DNA of 64,000 nt from an uncultured Carboxylicivirga sp. Lineage in GTDB: Bacteria > Bacteroidota > Bacteroidia > Bacteroidales > Marinilabiliaceae. Location: NCBI RefSeq assembly GCF_963674565.1, contig NZ_OY771430.1:3224001-3288000 (forward strand), in the 5' to 3' direction. A model generated the notes under the pieces. The model had not been told where the DNA came from. It saw only the letters and a list, made by a program, of their open reading frames with translations, and made no database searches. The stretch's first letter is position 1. The number at the start of each line of letters is the position of its first letter. Shown piece by piece: positions 50,500 to 60,165 of this stretch. Both the position numbers and the translations under genes were made by a program.

Positions 50500-52623
50500 A
50501 TGAAACATCTGAATTTAATCAGCTTGTTCGCATTGCTATTGTTGTTCTCATGCGAAACTACTCAAAAACAATTCAACTATCCTGATACCCCAAAAGGAGA
50601 TGTTGATGACAATTATTTTGGTACGGATGTAGCAGATCCCTATCGCTGGCTGGAAGATGATCGTTCTGAAGAAACAGCCCAATGGGTTAAGGCAGAAAAT
50701 CAGGTTACTTTCTCTTATCTTGAATCCATCCCTTTCAGAGAGAAAATAAAAAACCGTCTCACTGAAATATGGAATTATCCACGTCGTTCTGCTCCCTGGA
50801 AAGAAGGTGGTATGTATTTCTTCTCAAAAAACGACGGATTACAGAATCAGAGTGTTTATTATATGCAACAGACACTTAACGATGAACCTGTTCTTTTTAT
50901 GGATCCGAATAAATTATCAGAAGATGGCACTGTTGCTCTTGCCAATTTCTCTGTGTCTGATGATGGAAAATATCTTGGATATGGAACATCAACAGGAGGC
51001 TCCGACTGGCGCGAATTCTATGTAAAAGATATAGCTACAGGTGAAAAACTAAATGATCATCTTCAATGGATAAAATTCTCCGGTATATCATGGTATAAAG
51101 ATGGTTTCTTTTATAGTAGGTATCCTACTCCTAAAGAAGGAGATGAATTAAAAGGTCAAAACAGTAACAGTAAAATCTACTACCATAAAGTTGGTACAAC
51201 TCAAGATGAAGATCAATTGATATACGAAGACACCGAACATCCAAATTGGGGCTTTTACGCAGGTGTTACAGATGATGAGAAATACATGATCATCAGCGTA
51301 ACAGAATCAACCAGTGGCAATGCTCTATACTTTAAAGGCCTTGAAACTTCGGACAGTGAAATTAATAAGGTGATTGAAACTTTTGACAAAGACTACAATG
51401 TCATCGATCATTATGATGGATCACTTTGGGTTATGACCAACGATGAGGCTCCAAAATACAAAGTCATTAAGATTGATGTCAACAAACCAGGTAAAGAAAA
51501 CTGGACCGATCTCATTCCGGAAGATGACAAAAATGTATTACAAAGCATTTCTGTAGTTGGTGGTAAAATATTTGCCAATTACCAACAAGATGCCCATTCA
51601 ATAGTAAAGGTTTACTCAATGAATGGTGAATATCTCTATGATGTTGAATTACCTTCAATTGGAACAGTAAGCGGATTCTCTGGCAAAAAAGAAGACAATA
51701 TCACTTTTTATACCTTCTCATCCTACACTTATCCTTCTGTTATCTATAAATATGATACTGAAAATAATACTTCTGAGCTGTATCATAAAACAGAGATAGA
51801 TTTTGCTATTGATCAGTACGAGACGAAACAGATTTTTTATGAAAGTAAAGATGGTACACAAATTCCAATGTTTATTGTACACAAAAAAGGGTTGGAATTA
51901 AACGGTAATAATCCGACTTGGTTATATGGTTACGGAGGTTTTAATGTAAGCCTTAATCCGCGTTTCGATATACGTCGTTTAGTATGGTTAGAAAATGGTG
52001 GTGTTTTTGCTGTAGCCAATTTACGCGGAGGTGGTGAATATGGAGAAGAATGGCATAAAGCCGGTACTCTTATGAACAAACAAAATGTTTTTGATGACTT
52101 TATCGCCGCAGGTCATTATTTGGTGGAACAAGGATATACCAATCCTGATTTGCTGGCTGCCCAAGGTGGATCAAACGGTGGTTTGTTAATTGGAGCAGTT
52201 ATCAACCAGGCTCCTGAATTATTCAGAGTTGCTTATCCTCAGGTGGGTGTAATGGATATGTTTCGTTATCAAAAATTCACCATCGGAAGATATTGGGCCA
52301 CCGATTATGGAACCAGCGAGGATAATAAAGAGATGTTTGAATATTTATATAAATATTCTCCGGTACATAATATAGATGGTAATCTGAATTATCCATCAGT
52401 GATGGTTACAACAGCTGATCATGATGACAGAGTGGTTCCGGCACACTCTTTTAAATACATCGCTACTTTACAGAATGCTTATAAAGGTAATCGACCTGTT
52501 CTTATTCGTATTGAAACTGATGCCGGACATGGTGCTGGTAAACCTACCTCAAAAACGATTGAAGAATGGACAGACTTATATACCTTTGCATTTGATCAAA
52601 TGAGTATAAATCCGGTCTATTAA
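50500..52623 (+). CDS. Prolyl oligopeptidase (S9A) lipoprotein
   Basis: 707 residues. The lipobox is LFSC (Cys about 18). It has the N-terminal PDTPKGDVDDNYFGTDVADPYRWLEDD POP signature, a seven-bladed propeller (about 85-430) and an alpha/beta-hydrolase domain with Ser558 in GGSNGG, Asp in ADHDDRVVP (about 642) and His677 in DAGHGAGKP. It cleaves short peptides after Pro in the periplasm or at the surface. Together with the S28 peptidase at 23868 it points to use of Pro-rich peptides. Confidence 0.95.
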   Translation: MKHLNLISLFALLLLFSCETTQKQFNYPDTPKGDVDDNYFGTDVADPYRWLEDDRSEETAQWVKAENQVTFSYLESIPFREKIKNRLTEIWNYPRRSAPWKEGGMYFFSKNDGLQNQSVYYMQQTLNDEPVLFMDPNKLSEDGTVALANFSVSDDGKYLGYGTSTGGSDWREFYVKDIATGEKLNDHLQWIKFSGISWYKDGFFYSRYPTPKEGDELKGQNSNSKIYYHKVGTTQDEDQLIYEDTEHPNWGFYAGVTDDEKYMIISVTESTSGNALYFKGLETSDSEINKVIETFDKDYNVIDHYDGSLWVMTNDEAPKYKVIKIDVNKPGKENWTDLIPEDDKNVLQSISVVGGKIFANYQQDAHSIVKVYSMNGEYLYDVELPSIGTVSGFSGKKEDNITFYTFSSYTYPSVIYKYDTENNTSELYHKTEIDFAIDQYETKQIFYESKDGTQIPMFIVHKKGLELNGNNPTWLYGYGGFNVSLNPRFDIRRLVWLENGGVFAVANLRGGGEYGEEWHKAGTLMNKQNVFDDFIAAGHYLVEQGYTNPDLLAAQGGSNGGLLIGAVINQAPELFRVAYPQVGVMDMFRYQKFTIGRYWATDYGTSEDNKEMFEYLYKYSPVHNIDGNLNYPSVMVTTADHDDRVVPAHSFKYIATLQNAYKGNRPVLIRIETDAGHGAGKPTSKTIEEWTDLYTFAFDQMSINPVY

Positions 52624-52646
52624 TAATTAAAAATAAAAATCATTTG

Positions 52647-52699
52647 TGCCTTAAGATATATGCATTTTTTATTGATGCATTCTTCTTAAGGCATTTTTT
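52647..52699 (+). terminator. Long two-part hairpin before deoxynucleoside kinase start
   Basis: Outer stem TGCCTTAAGA/TCTTAAGGCA and an inner TGCAT/ATGCA stem, followed by six Ts, ending five bases before the ATG at 52705. It looks like the oligopeptidase terminator; its position also allows an attenuator role for dnk. Confidence 0.7.
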
Positions 52700-52704
52700 A
52701 AAAG

Positions 52705-53361
52705 ATGAATAAGCTGAATAAAAAATACCTGGTAATAGAAGGTAATATTGGAACCGGCAAATCAACTCTTGCTAAAATGATTAGTAAAGATGTTGATGCA
52801 CGTCTTGTTCTGGAAACCTTTGCTGATAATCCATTTTTACCAAAATTTTACGATGATCAGGAACGTTATGCCTTTCCGTTGGAGCTATCTTTTCTGGCTG
52901 AAAGATATAAACAGCTAAAAAAGGACTTCGATACCGGAGATTTATTTCATGAAATGACCATTGCTGATTATCACTTTTTTAAATCTTTAATTTTTGCGGC
53001 GAAAACATTACCTGAAGATGAATACAGATTATACCGTCAGATATTTGATATAATCTATAGCATGACGCCTATTCCTGATTTGTATATTTATTTGCATCGC
53101 CCTATCGATATCTTACTCAAGCAGATTGAAAAACGCGGTCGTATTTATGAAAAAAGCATAAATGGTGAGTATTTAAAAAACCTACAGGATGGTTATTTTC
53201 AATTCTTTAAAGAACATCCTGAACTTCCTGTATTAGTAGTTAACCTGGAAGATTTGAATTTCGAGACAGACGAACAAGTTTATAACACACTCATCAATCT
53301 CATAGGGAATGATTATCAAAAAGGAATAACCCGCATTAACTTAATGACATTATTAGGTTAA
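52705..53361 (+). CDS. Deoxynucleoside kinase
   Basis: 218 residues. P-loop GNIGTGKS (13-20), the ERYAFPLELSFLAERYKQLK helix, and RGRIYEKSI LID-type region match the deoxyadenosine/deoxyguanosine kinase family (dNK). It salvages deoxynucleosides to monophosphates. The exact base preference cannot be read. A hairpin (53364-53392) begins three bases after the stop codon. Confidence 0.9.
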   Translation: MNKLNKKYLVIEGNIGTGKSTLAKMISKDVDARLVLETFADNPFLPKFYDDQERYAFPLELSFLAERYKQLKKDFDTGDLFHEMTIADYHFFKSLIFAAKTLPEDEYRLYRQIFDIIYSMTPIPDLYIYLHRPIDILLKQIEKRGRIYEKSINGEYLKNLQDGYFQFFKEHPELPVLVVNLEDLNFETDEQVYNTLINLIGNDYQKGITRINLMTLLG

Positions 53362-53363
53362 AG

Positions 53364-53392
53364 ACAAAAGTATGGATATAACATACTTTTGT
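53364..53392 (+). terminator. Hairpin after deoxynucleoside kinase gene
   Basis: ACAAAAGTATG/CATACTTTTGT, an 11-bp perfect stem immediately after the stop codon; the T run is short, so strength is uncertain. Confidence 0.6.
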
Positions 53393-53425
53393 TGGAATTA
53401 AAACCAATTTGGAAACTTTATTGAA

Positions 53426-53456
53426 TTGTATTAAATTCAGATAATATCTATATTTG
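53426..53456 (+). promoter_or_regulatory. Promoter for OmpA/TPR lipoprotein
   Basis: TTG at 53426-53428, 20-base spacer, TATATTTG at 53449-53456. The leader is about 95 bases, AT-rich. Consensus-quality, in keeping with the strong codon bias of the gene. Confidence 0.7.
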
Positions 53457-53556
53457 CAATAAATCTTACACTGATCTTTTATATTTTAAAAACATTCTTA
53501 AATTTGTAGAGTTCATCTATGAATTAAGTTCAAAAACAAATAATTGGGTAAACATT

Positions 53557-55281
53557 ATGAAAAAAACAAGAATCAACCTATTTGCAACTCTAGCTCTTGC
53601 AGCACTTTTAGCTAGCTGTGCTGGGTTGGATAAGATGAAAAAAGGCGCACCTGAAGTTAAGTATACCGTAACTCCTGAAGTTTTGGAAGCTCATGCAGGT
53701 AAAGTTGATGTTGAAATTAAAGTTCAGATTCCTGAAAAATATTTCGACAAGAAGGTAGCATTAGAAGCTACTCCTGTTTTGGTCTATGAAGGTGGCGAAA
53801 CTGCTTTCCCATCTTATAAACTCCAAGGAGAAAGCGTTGAAGGTAACGAAAAAGTTATCTCTTACACAAATGGTGGTTCTTTCACTTACACCAACTCTGT
53901 TGAGTATAACGACAACATGAAAGTTTCTGACCTTGTTGTTCGTATCAAAGCTACTAAAGGTGGAAGCACTTCAGAATTTGATGATTACAAAATTGCTGAC
54001 GGTGTTATTGCTACTGCTACTTTGGTTGCTGACCAGGGAGCTCAGGCTGCTATCGGTGCTGACAACTTCCAACGTATTATTCCTGAAGAAAAATTGGCTG
54101 ACATCTATTTCTTGATTCAACAAGCCAGCATTCGTGGAACAGAATTACGTAAAGAAGAAATCGCTGCATTGAAAGACTTCATCAAAGAAGCTCAGGCTGC
54201 TGAAAACAAAGAATTCAAAGGCGTACAAATTTCTGCTTATGCTTCTCCTGACGGACCAACTGACTTAAACACAAGCTTAGCTTCTAAGCGTGAAAAAGTT
54301 GCTAAAGATTACTTGTCACGTGAATTGAAAAAAGCAAAAGTTGACGGTGCTAAAGAAGCTGACTTCTTTACATTAAAAAATACTCCAGAAGACTGGGAAG
54401 GCTTTAAAGCTTTAATGGAAAAATCAGACATCCAGGATAAAGAATTAATCTTGCGCGTTCTTTCTATGTACAGCGATCCTGAAGTACGTGAGCGTGAAAT
54501 CAAGAACATGTCTGAAACTTTCAAAGTAGTTGCTGACGAAATTCTTCCTAAACTTCGTCGTTCTAAAATGTCTGTTAACGTTGACGTTATCGGTAAATCA
54601 GATGCAGAAATTTCTGAACTAGCTGCAAGCACTCCTGCTGAATTAAATATTGAAGAGTTGCTTTACGCTGCTACTTTAACTGAAGACGTTGATGCACAAC
54701 TAGCAATTTACAAAGCTGCTGCTGATAAATATCCTAAATGTTGGAGAGCTGCTAACAACATTGGAGTTACTCTTTATGCTAAAGGTGACTTAGCTGGTGC
54801 TAAATCTGCTTTCGAAAAAGCGAACAGCATTAAAGGCGGTGTTGCTGAAGTAAACAACAACTTAGGAGTTATCGCTCTTCGCGAAGGTGACTTAGCTAAA
54901 GCTGAAGAGTTCTTCGGAGCTGCTGCTGGTGCTGGTGCTGAGCTTGATAACAACTTAGGTATTGTTGCTATCCATAAAGGTGAATATGACAATGCTATCC
55001 GTTACTTTGGTAACAGCACAAGCTGCAACGCTGCTTTAGCTAAAATTTTAGCTAAAAACTACGATGCTGCTTTGTCAACTATCAATGCTAACACAATGGA
55101 AGTTGGTTTCAAATATTACTTAAAAGCTATCGTAGGTGCCAGAACAGGTCAAAACGACTTAATGTTTGATGCATTACGTAAGGCTACTGAGTTGGATGGT
55201 AAATTCAAAGAATATGCAGTGAAAGATCTTGAATTCGCTAAATTCTTCGAAGATGCTACATTCAAATCAATTGTACAGTAA
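53557..55281 (+). CDS. OmpA-like/TPR lipoprotein, probably abundant
   Basis: 574 residues. The lipobox is LASC (Cys about 22). Order: a beta-rich domain (about 30-165, KYTVTPEVLEAHAGKVDVEIKV), an OmpA-like region (about 190-340, ISAYASPDGPTDLNTSLASKREKVAKDYL), and TPR repeats (about 370-560, AANNIGVTLYAKGDLAGAKSAFEKA). Codons are strongly biased towards GCT, GAA and AAC compared with neighbouring genes, the mark of high expression. It is a probable outer-membrane lipoprotein that ties the envelope to peptidoglycan. Confidence 0.85.
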   Translation: MKKTRINLFATLALAALLASCAGLDKMKKGAPEVKYTVTPEVLEAHAGKVDVEIKVQIPEKYFDKKVALEATPVLVYEGGETAFPSYKLQGESVEGNEKVISYTNGGSFTYTNSVEYNDNMKVSDLVVRIKATKGGSTSEFDDYKIADGVIATATLVADQGAQAAIGADNFQRIIPEEKLADIYFLIQQASIRGTELRKEEIAALKDFIKEAQAAENKEFKGVQISAYASPDGPTDLNTSLASKREKVAKDYLSRELKKAKVDGAKEADFFTLKNTPEDWEGFKALMEKSDIQDKELILRVLSMYSDPEVREREIKNMSETFKVVADEILPKLRRSKMSVNVDVIGKSDAEISELAASTPAELNIEELLYAATLTEDVDAQLAIYKAAADKYPKCWRAANNIGVTLYAKGDLAGAKSAFEKANSIKGGVAEVNNNLGVIALREGDLAKAEEFFGAAAGAGAELDNNLGIVAIHKGEYDNAIRYFGNSTSCNAALAKILAKNYDAALSTINANTMEVGFKYYLKAIVGARTGQNDLMFDALRKATELDGKFKEYAVKDLEFAKFFEDATFKSIVQ

Positions 55282-55303
55282 TTAACTAATTACAATATAC
55301 AAG

Positions 55304-55331
55304 AAAGGGAGACTATGAGTCTCCCTTTTTT
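55304..55331 (+). terminator. Intrinsic terminator after OmpA/TPR lipoprotein
   Basis: AAAGGGAGACT-ATG-AGTCTCCCTTT stem-loop with T run. Confidence 0.88.
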
Positions 55332-55348
55332 AATGCAGTATTCCTAGT

Positions 55349-55882
55349 TTATTCTAGTTCTATCTTGCGAAAGAATTCCCACAAAACAATACCTGTAGTT
55401 ACCGAAACATTAAAAGAGTGTTTTGTTCCATATTGAGGAATTTCAATACAAACATCACTGGCATCGACAACTTGTTGTTGCACTCCCTTCACTTCATTTC
55501 CAAGTATCAAAGCATATTTTTTGCCAATCTCTGCATTAAAATCAGGCAATGAAACACTGTTTTCAACCTGTTCAATACTGCAGATCATAAAACCTTCGTC
55601 TTTTAATTTATTGATTGCTTCTAGTGTATCTTCATAATATTCCCAATCAACGGCATCTTCTGCGCCCAGAGCTGTTTTATGGATATCGTTATGAGGCGGA
55701 GTTGCCGTAATACCACATAACATAATCTTACTCACTTTCAAAGCATCAGAAGTTCTAAAAACTGATCCTACGTTATTAAGACTTCTGATATTATCCAACA
55801 CCACGACTACCGGCAATTTATCGGCCTTTTTATACTCTTCTACACTTAGTCTGTTAAGCTCTATATTCTTTAATTTTCTCAT
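55349..55882 (-). CDS. SpoU/TrmH-family RNA 2'-O-methyltransferase
   Basis: 177 residues. SPOUT motifs: LDNIRSLNNVGSVFRTSDA (motif 1), LILGNEVKGV (motif 2) and IPQYGTKHSFNVSVTTGIVLWE (motif 3), forming the trefoil-knot SAM site. The substrate may be tRNA Gm18 or an rRNA position; the short length and lack of an extra N-terminal domain resemble TrmH-like tRNA enzymes. A TATTTTTG minus-strand element is at 55901-55908. Confidence 0.92.
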   Translation of the reverse strand: MRKLKNIELNRLSVEEYKKADKLPVVVVLDNIRSLNNVGSVFRTSDALKVSKIMLCGITATPPHNDIHKTALGAEDAVDWEYYEDTLEAINKLKDEGFMICSIEQVENSVSLPDFNAEIGKKYALILGNEVKGVQQQVVDASDVCIEIPQYGTKHSFNVSVTTGIVLWEFFRKIELE

Positions 55883-55994
55883 TAATCAGAATTTTGACAA
55901 CAAAAATAGTACTATTCCTGTTTTTAATAGTAATCGCAAAAATATCAGCGATAATTAATTATAGATTTTTAATACAGATACTAAATCCCTTTAT

Positions 55995-57185
55995 ATGAAC
56001 ATTCACGAATACCAAGGAAAAGAAATCTTAAAATCATTTGGAGTTACTATTCAGGAAGGTATTGTAGCCTTAACCCCAGATCAGGCTGTTGAAGCCGCAA
56101 AAGAATTACAAGCTAAAACCGGAACCGGATGGTGGGTTGTAAAAGCCCAGATACATGCTGGCGGACGTGGAAAAGGCGGCGGTGTTAAACTGGCAAAGAC
56201 ACTGGATGAAGTTAAAAACAAGGCGGAAGATATTCTCGGGATGAATCTGGTAACACACCAAACAGGACCCGAAGGTAAAACAGTGCATAAAGTACTAATT
56301 GCCCAGGATGTTTACTACCCTGGAGAAAGTGATACCGCTGAATTTTACATGAGTGTTTTGCTTAACCGTCAAACCGGAAAAAACATCATAATGTATTCAA
56401 CCGAAGGTGGTATGGATATTGAAGAGGTAGCTGCTAAAACTCCTGAACTTATTTTTAAGGAAGAGATTGATCCGGGATTAGGTTTACAGGCTTTTCAAGC
56501 CCGAAAAATTGCTTTTAACCTGGGACTATCAGGCAAAGCTTTCAAGGAAATGACAAAGTTTGTTACAGCCCTTTATAATGCATATGTTGGAACTGATTCC
56601 TCTATGTTTGAAATAAATCCTGTATTAAAAACATCAGATAATTTAATATTGGCTGTTGATGCCAAGGTAAATCTGGATGACAATGCATTGTTCCGTCACC
56701 CTGATTATGAAGCAATGCGCGATCTAAATGAAGAAGACCCGGCAGAAACAGAAGCCTCTAAAAGCAATCTTAATTTTGTAAAATTAGATGGCAATGTTGG
56801 ATGTATGGTTAACGGTGCAGGCTTGGCCATGGCAACCATGGATATCATTAAACTTTCCGGTGGTGAACCAGCCAATTTCCTTGATGTTGGAGGAGGTGCC
56901 AATGCAGAAACAGTTGAGGCCGGTTTAAAGATCATTTTGAATGATCCCAATGTAAAAGCTATTTTAATCAACATCTTTGGCGGAATCGTTCGTTGTGATC
57001 GTGTTGCTCAGGGAGTAGTTGAAGCTTATAAAAAAATTGGAGAAATCAATGTGCCTATCATTGTGCGTTTGCAGGGTACAAATGCCGAAGGAGGTAAAAA
57101 AATAATTGATGAATCTGGGTTAAAAGTATTCTCAGCTATTACCCTGAAAGAAGCCTCTGATCTGGTACAGGAAATAATGTCATAA
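55995..57185 (+). CDS. sucC: Succinate-CoA ligase (ADP-forming) beta subunit
   Basis: 396 residues. ATP-grasp domain from MNIHEYQGKEILKSFGV, AQIHAGGRGKGGGVKL, and a C-terminal CoA-ligase domain with FLDVGGGANAETV, NIFGGIVRCD and RLQGTNAEGG. It performs substrate-level phosphorylation in the TCA cycle together with SucD, whose gene is not adjacent (separate sucC and sucD are not rare in Bacteroidota). Confidence 0.97.
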   Translation: MNIHEYQGKEILKSFGVTIQEGIVALTPDQAVEAAKELQAKTGTGWWVVKAQIHAGGRGKGGGVKLAKTLDEVKNKAEDILGMNLVTHQTGPEGKTVHKVLIAQDVYYPGESDTAEFYMSVLLNRQTGKNIIMYSTEGGMDIEEVAAKTPELIFKEEIDPGLGLQAFQARKIAFNLGLSGKAFKEMTKFVTALYNAYVGTDSSMFEINPVLKTSDNLILAVDAKVNLDDNALFRHPDYEAMRDLNEEDPAETEASKSNLNFVKLDGNVGCMVNGAGLAMATMDIIKLSGGEPANFLDVGGGANAETVEAGLKIILNDPNVKAILINIFGGIVRCDRVAQGVVEAYKKIGEINVPIIVRLQGTNAEGGKKIIDESGLKVFSAITLKEASDLVQEIMS

Positions 57186-57203
57186 TACACTTTCATACCA
57201 CAA

Positions 57204-57237
57204 GAAAGGCTGTCATTAGCAATGTTGACAGCCTTTC
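57204..57237 (+). terminator. Terminator between sucC and arginine deiminase
   Basis: GAAAGGCTGTCA/TGACAGCCTTTC, a 12-bp perfect stem between convergent genes; T runs are short on both sides. Confidence 0.7.
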
Positions 57238-57270
57238 CTATTCTATACTTTTAATAAGTCTAATTTTTCT

Positions 57271-58533
57271 TTACCAATTAACTGACTTCCTTCTTACAGG
57301 CATAGTCATACATCTGGCACCACCTCCACCACGAGCCAACTCTGAACCTCCAATAGTAACCACATATTTTTCGTAATCAGTAAGATTGATATTATTTTCA
57401 ATCACATCGATGGCTTTAATAATTTCGTAGCCATTCTTATTCATTTCTTCCATAGTATAAACATTACGGGCATATCCCATAACTTTTCCAGGAGCAATGG
57501 CAAAGAAATTAGCTCCACTGTGCCATTGTTCGCGCTCCTGAATCCACATATCAGAAGAACCACCACAAGAAATGGGTTTCAAATCCATTCCCAATTCCTT
57601 AAGACACGAAAGCAGGTTATCTTTCTTTTCGATCGATACTACTTCCCCATTGTCTAAACTAATTAAGATTGTACCATATCGGTTTAATTTCATAATCAAC
57701 GGTTCATAAACCATACAGGCGTCTTTATCCAAAAGGGTAAAAACCATATCGAGGTGTATGAACGATTCAGGTTCACCCGGAAGCTGTTGGACAACTATGT
57801 ATCTTTTGTCCTTTTTTTGCTTCATCTGATTGACAATAAAATCAATGCCCTGAGATGACGTTCGTGCACTGTTTCCAATAATTAGTATATCTTCTCTTGC
57901 AATAAGCACATCCCCACCTTCAATGGTTGTTTCAGCACCAATATTATAATAACTATTAGGATTGACTGACTCTGCCTTAATTTGATTAGAATGATTAAAG
58001 ATGGCTTCCATCAATATTGCTTCACGTTCTCTTACCTTATTTGCCATTTTAGAAACCAGAACTTTATTGTAAATACTGACACTGGCATCTCGGGTAAAAA
58101 AGAAATTATGTAAAGGTCGCAGTGCATAACGTTCGTCAGACAAGAAAGTAGTGAGGGAATTTTTTTGCAAATCAACACCCTCTATTAATTGCCTTGCCAA
58201 TTCGGGAGTCGGCAAATCCAGTAAGAACTCCTTCATGTTCAGGACCTGTTCATAAGTACATATCTTTTCAATCAGTCCCAATCTTATTTTAGGTTGATCA
58301 AGTATGTCTGTCAGTAAGTCTTTAACCTGAAATGTTTGTGTTACTTTCTCTAAAACACCAGCCAGCTGCTTATATTCCTCTACAGCAACTGACAAGTTCA
58401 AGATGTCACTATAAAGAGCTCTTTCTGCATTTGTTGGAGTCATATTTTCAACCTCTTTTCCAGGGGTATGCAAAATAACACCTTCTAATTCGCCTATTTC
58501 TGAATAAACACCCTTTTCAATGGTCTTCGTCAT
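57271..58533 (-). CDS. arcA: Arginine deiminase
   Basis: 420 residues, normal length. Substrate and catalytic motifs: FFTRDASVSI, TIEGGDVL, HLDMVFTLLD (catalytic His), and nucleophile Cys408 in GGGARCMTMPVRR. It converts arginine to citrulline and ammonia. No arcB, arcC or arcD is nearby, so citrulline handling and ATP gain from the pathway depend on other loci. A promoter TTG-N18-TATTTTTG lies at 58578-58606 on the minus strand. Confidence 0.95.
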   Translation of the reverse strand: MTKTIEKGVYSEIGELEGVILHTPGKEVENMTPTNAERALYSDILNLSVAVEEYKQLAGVLEKVTQTFQVKDLLTDILDQPKIRLGLIEKICTYEQVLNMKEFLLDLPTPELARQLIEGVDLQKNSLTTFLSDERYALRPLHNFFFTRDASVSIYNKVLVSKMANKVREREAILMEAIFNHSNQIKAESVNPNSYYNIGAETTIEGGDVLIAREDILIIGNSARTSSQGIDFIVNQMKQKKDKRYIVVQQLPGEPESFIHLDMVFTLLDKDACMVYEPLIMKLNRYGTILISLDNGEVVSIEKKDNLLSCLKELGMDLKPISCGGSSDMWIQEREQWHSGANFFAIAPGKVMGYARNVYTMEEMNKNGYEIIKAIDVIENNINLTDYEKYVVTIGGSELARGGGGARCMTMPVRRKSVNW

Positions 58534-58577
58534 GGCAAAACAGTTTAATTTTTAGTATTTGTTTCTTCTTCTATCAA

Positions 58578-58606
58578 CAAAAATATAAACCCTAACTCAG
58601 ATTCAA
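58578..58606 (-). promoter_or_regulatory. Promoter for arcA
   Basis: Minus-strand TTG (58604-58606), 18-base spacer, TATTTTTG (58578-58585), 45 bases before the ATG. Confidence 0.5.
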
Positions 58607-58646
58607 AACGATAGTGATTAACTTCATGTTTTAAATTATTAAATCA

Positions 58647-59867
58647 TTAGAAAGAAGGCGAAAAATTAAAAGATAATGGAGCCTGCAAAGGCAACTCTTC
58701 TTTAAATCTTTTTTTGCTCCATTCTTCCATCAACCCTTGCTGATATTTTTTGGCCCTTAGTCCATCATTAAGCATTAAAGCTGCTTTCAATTTATCATCT
58801 TTAAAATATAACCAGCGCTTTACTCCTTTTTCATCTTCCTTCACAATTTCGTACTCTTCAGGAACTAACTTCTCATATTCAGCCGAGAATAAAAATAAAT
58901 TAAACACCTCTGTTTTTAAACGATAAGGTGGTAAAGTATGCTTCTCCTTCTTCTCGTAAAGGTTTAATGCAGCCAGTTTACCCTGATGCTCCGCAGCGTG
59001 CCACAGGCCTGTTATGATGCCACTATGATGCTGAGCAACATCACCAGCTGCCAGAATATCTTCATTGGAAGTATGCATCCATTCATCAACAATAATTCCT
59101 TTCTCAGTCATCAGTCCCGCACTTTTCGCTAACTGTATATTTGGTAACGTACCTGTACTGCTTACAATTTCATCAAATTCAATTATATCACCTCTTAATT
59201 TGGTTGTGAAATGATCTCCTACCCTTTCAACAGAATTTACCGATACCCCTGAGTACAATTGAACACCTCGTTTTAACATTGCTTCCTCCAACGGTTGTAT
59301 AAATTCATGCGGAAACAATTTCTGAAGGGGATACTTCATACGACTCGCAAGAATCACTTCTTTCCCTTTTCGAATGAGCTGATCGGCAGTTTCGATACCC
59401 TCGACTCCACCTCCTACAATCAAAAATCTTTTTTTATTATTGGCAACTTCTAATAATCGCTCAACATCCGACGCATTTTGAACCGAATGCATGTCTGCAG
59501 GCTCTATACCCGAAATACGAGGAATAACCGACCCAGCTCCAGTTGCCAATAAAAGTTTATTGTATCCAATTGGATCTGTTTCTTCGAAAAGGATTTGTTT
59601 ATTTTGAGCATCAATTGATGTCGCCCATGTATTTAATAATTCTACATTATTGTTTTGATACCATGCTTTATCTGCAATAATAAAGTCATCTTTATCAAAA
59701 CCTCGAACCATGTTTTTATTGATTTTGGTTCTTTTGTAAGGTAAACGATCTTCTCCGTAGATCAATAAAACGGTATCATTAATTCCTGTTTCCCTAAGGG
59801 TTCTGATGAAGCTAATTGAGGCTATACTTCCCCCAATAACAACTATAGGATATTTCTTACTATTCAT
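58647..59867 (-). CDS. FAD/NAD(P)-dependent oxidoreductase (NirB-N/rubredoxin-reductase-like)
   Basis: 406 residues, cytoplasmic, no fused iron-sulfur domain. FAD site VVIGGSIASISFIRTL at the N-terminus, with a Ser in place of the usual Gly or Ala in the dinucleotide loop; LLLATGAGSVIPRISG; the NAD(P) Rossmann motif LIVGGGVEGIETADQL (about 150); and the second FAD motif ILAAGDVA (about 273). The C-terminal region (about 320-406) is unlike rubredoxin reductase and unassigned. It may reduce a ferredoxin- or rubredoxin-type partner; none is adjacent. Same strand as arcA, 113 bp upstream of it. Confidence 0.85.
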   Translation of the reverse strand: MNSKKYPIVVIGGSIASISFIRTLRETGINDTVLLIYGEDRLPYKRTKINKNMVRGFDKDDFIIADKAWYQNNNVELLNTWATSIDAQNKQILFEETDPIGYNKLLLATGAGSVIPRISGIEPADMHSVQNASDVERLLEVANNKKRFLIVGGGVEGIETADQLIRKGKEVILASRMKYPLQKLFPHEFIQPLEEAMLKRGVQLYSGVSVNSVERVGDHFTTKLRGDIIEFDEIVSSTGTLPNIQLAKSAGLMTEKGIIVDEWMHTSNEDILAAGDVAQHHSGIITGLWHAAEHQGKLAALNLYEKKEKHTLPPYRLKTEVFNLFLFSAEYEKLVPEEYEIVKEDEKGVKRWLYFKDDKLKAALMLNDGLRAKKYQQGLMEEWSKKRFKEELPLQAPLSFNFSPSF

Positions 59868-60165
59868 ATTTAAAGATTATTCACTTTGTTACAATGTCTA
59901 GTTTCATAACAAACCATGGCCAATAGAGTTGAAAAATCCTTTAAGAATTCTAATAACACAATCTGAATCCGTTTTGCAACCAATTCACTTCAATCTAAAA
60001 TTATTTAAATTGAATGCCTCTCAAAAAATGATTTATCCAATAAAATAATAAGCAAAGGGCACAAAATGAGTTACTAGTGCAGTAGACCTTAATTGTCAGT
60101 TGTTAAACTATGTTGAATATACTATATAAAATTCATTATTTGTTAAATTTGAAAAAACGATAAGA
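59868..60165. other. Divergent intergenic region between FAD oxidoreductase and M16 peptidase
   Basis: 298 bp, very AT-rich. TAAATTTG near 60143 looks like a -7 element for the M16 gene (leader about 15 bases), without a good TTG partner at the right spacing. Nothing else was recognised. Confidence 0.45.
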
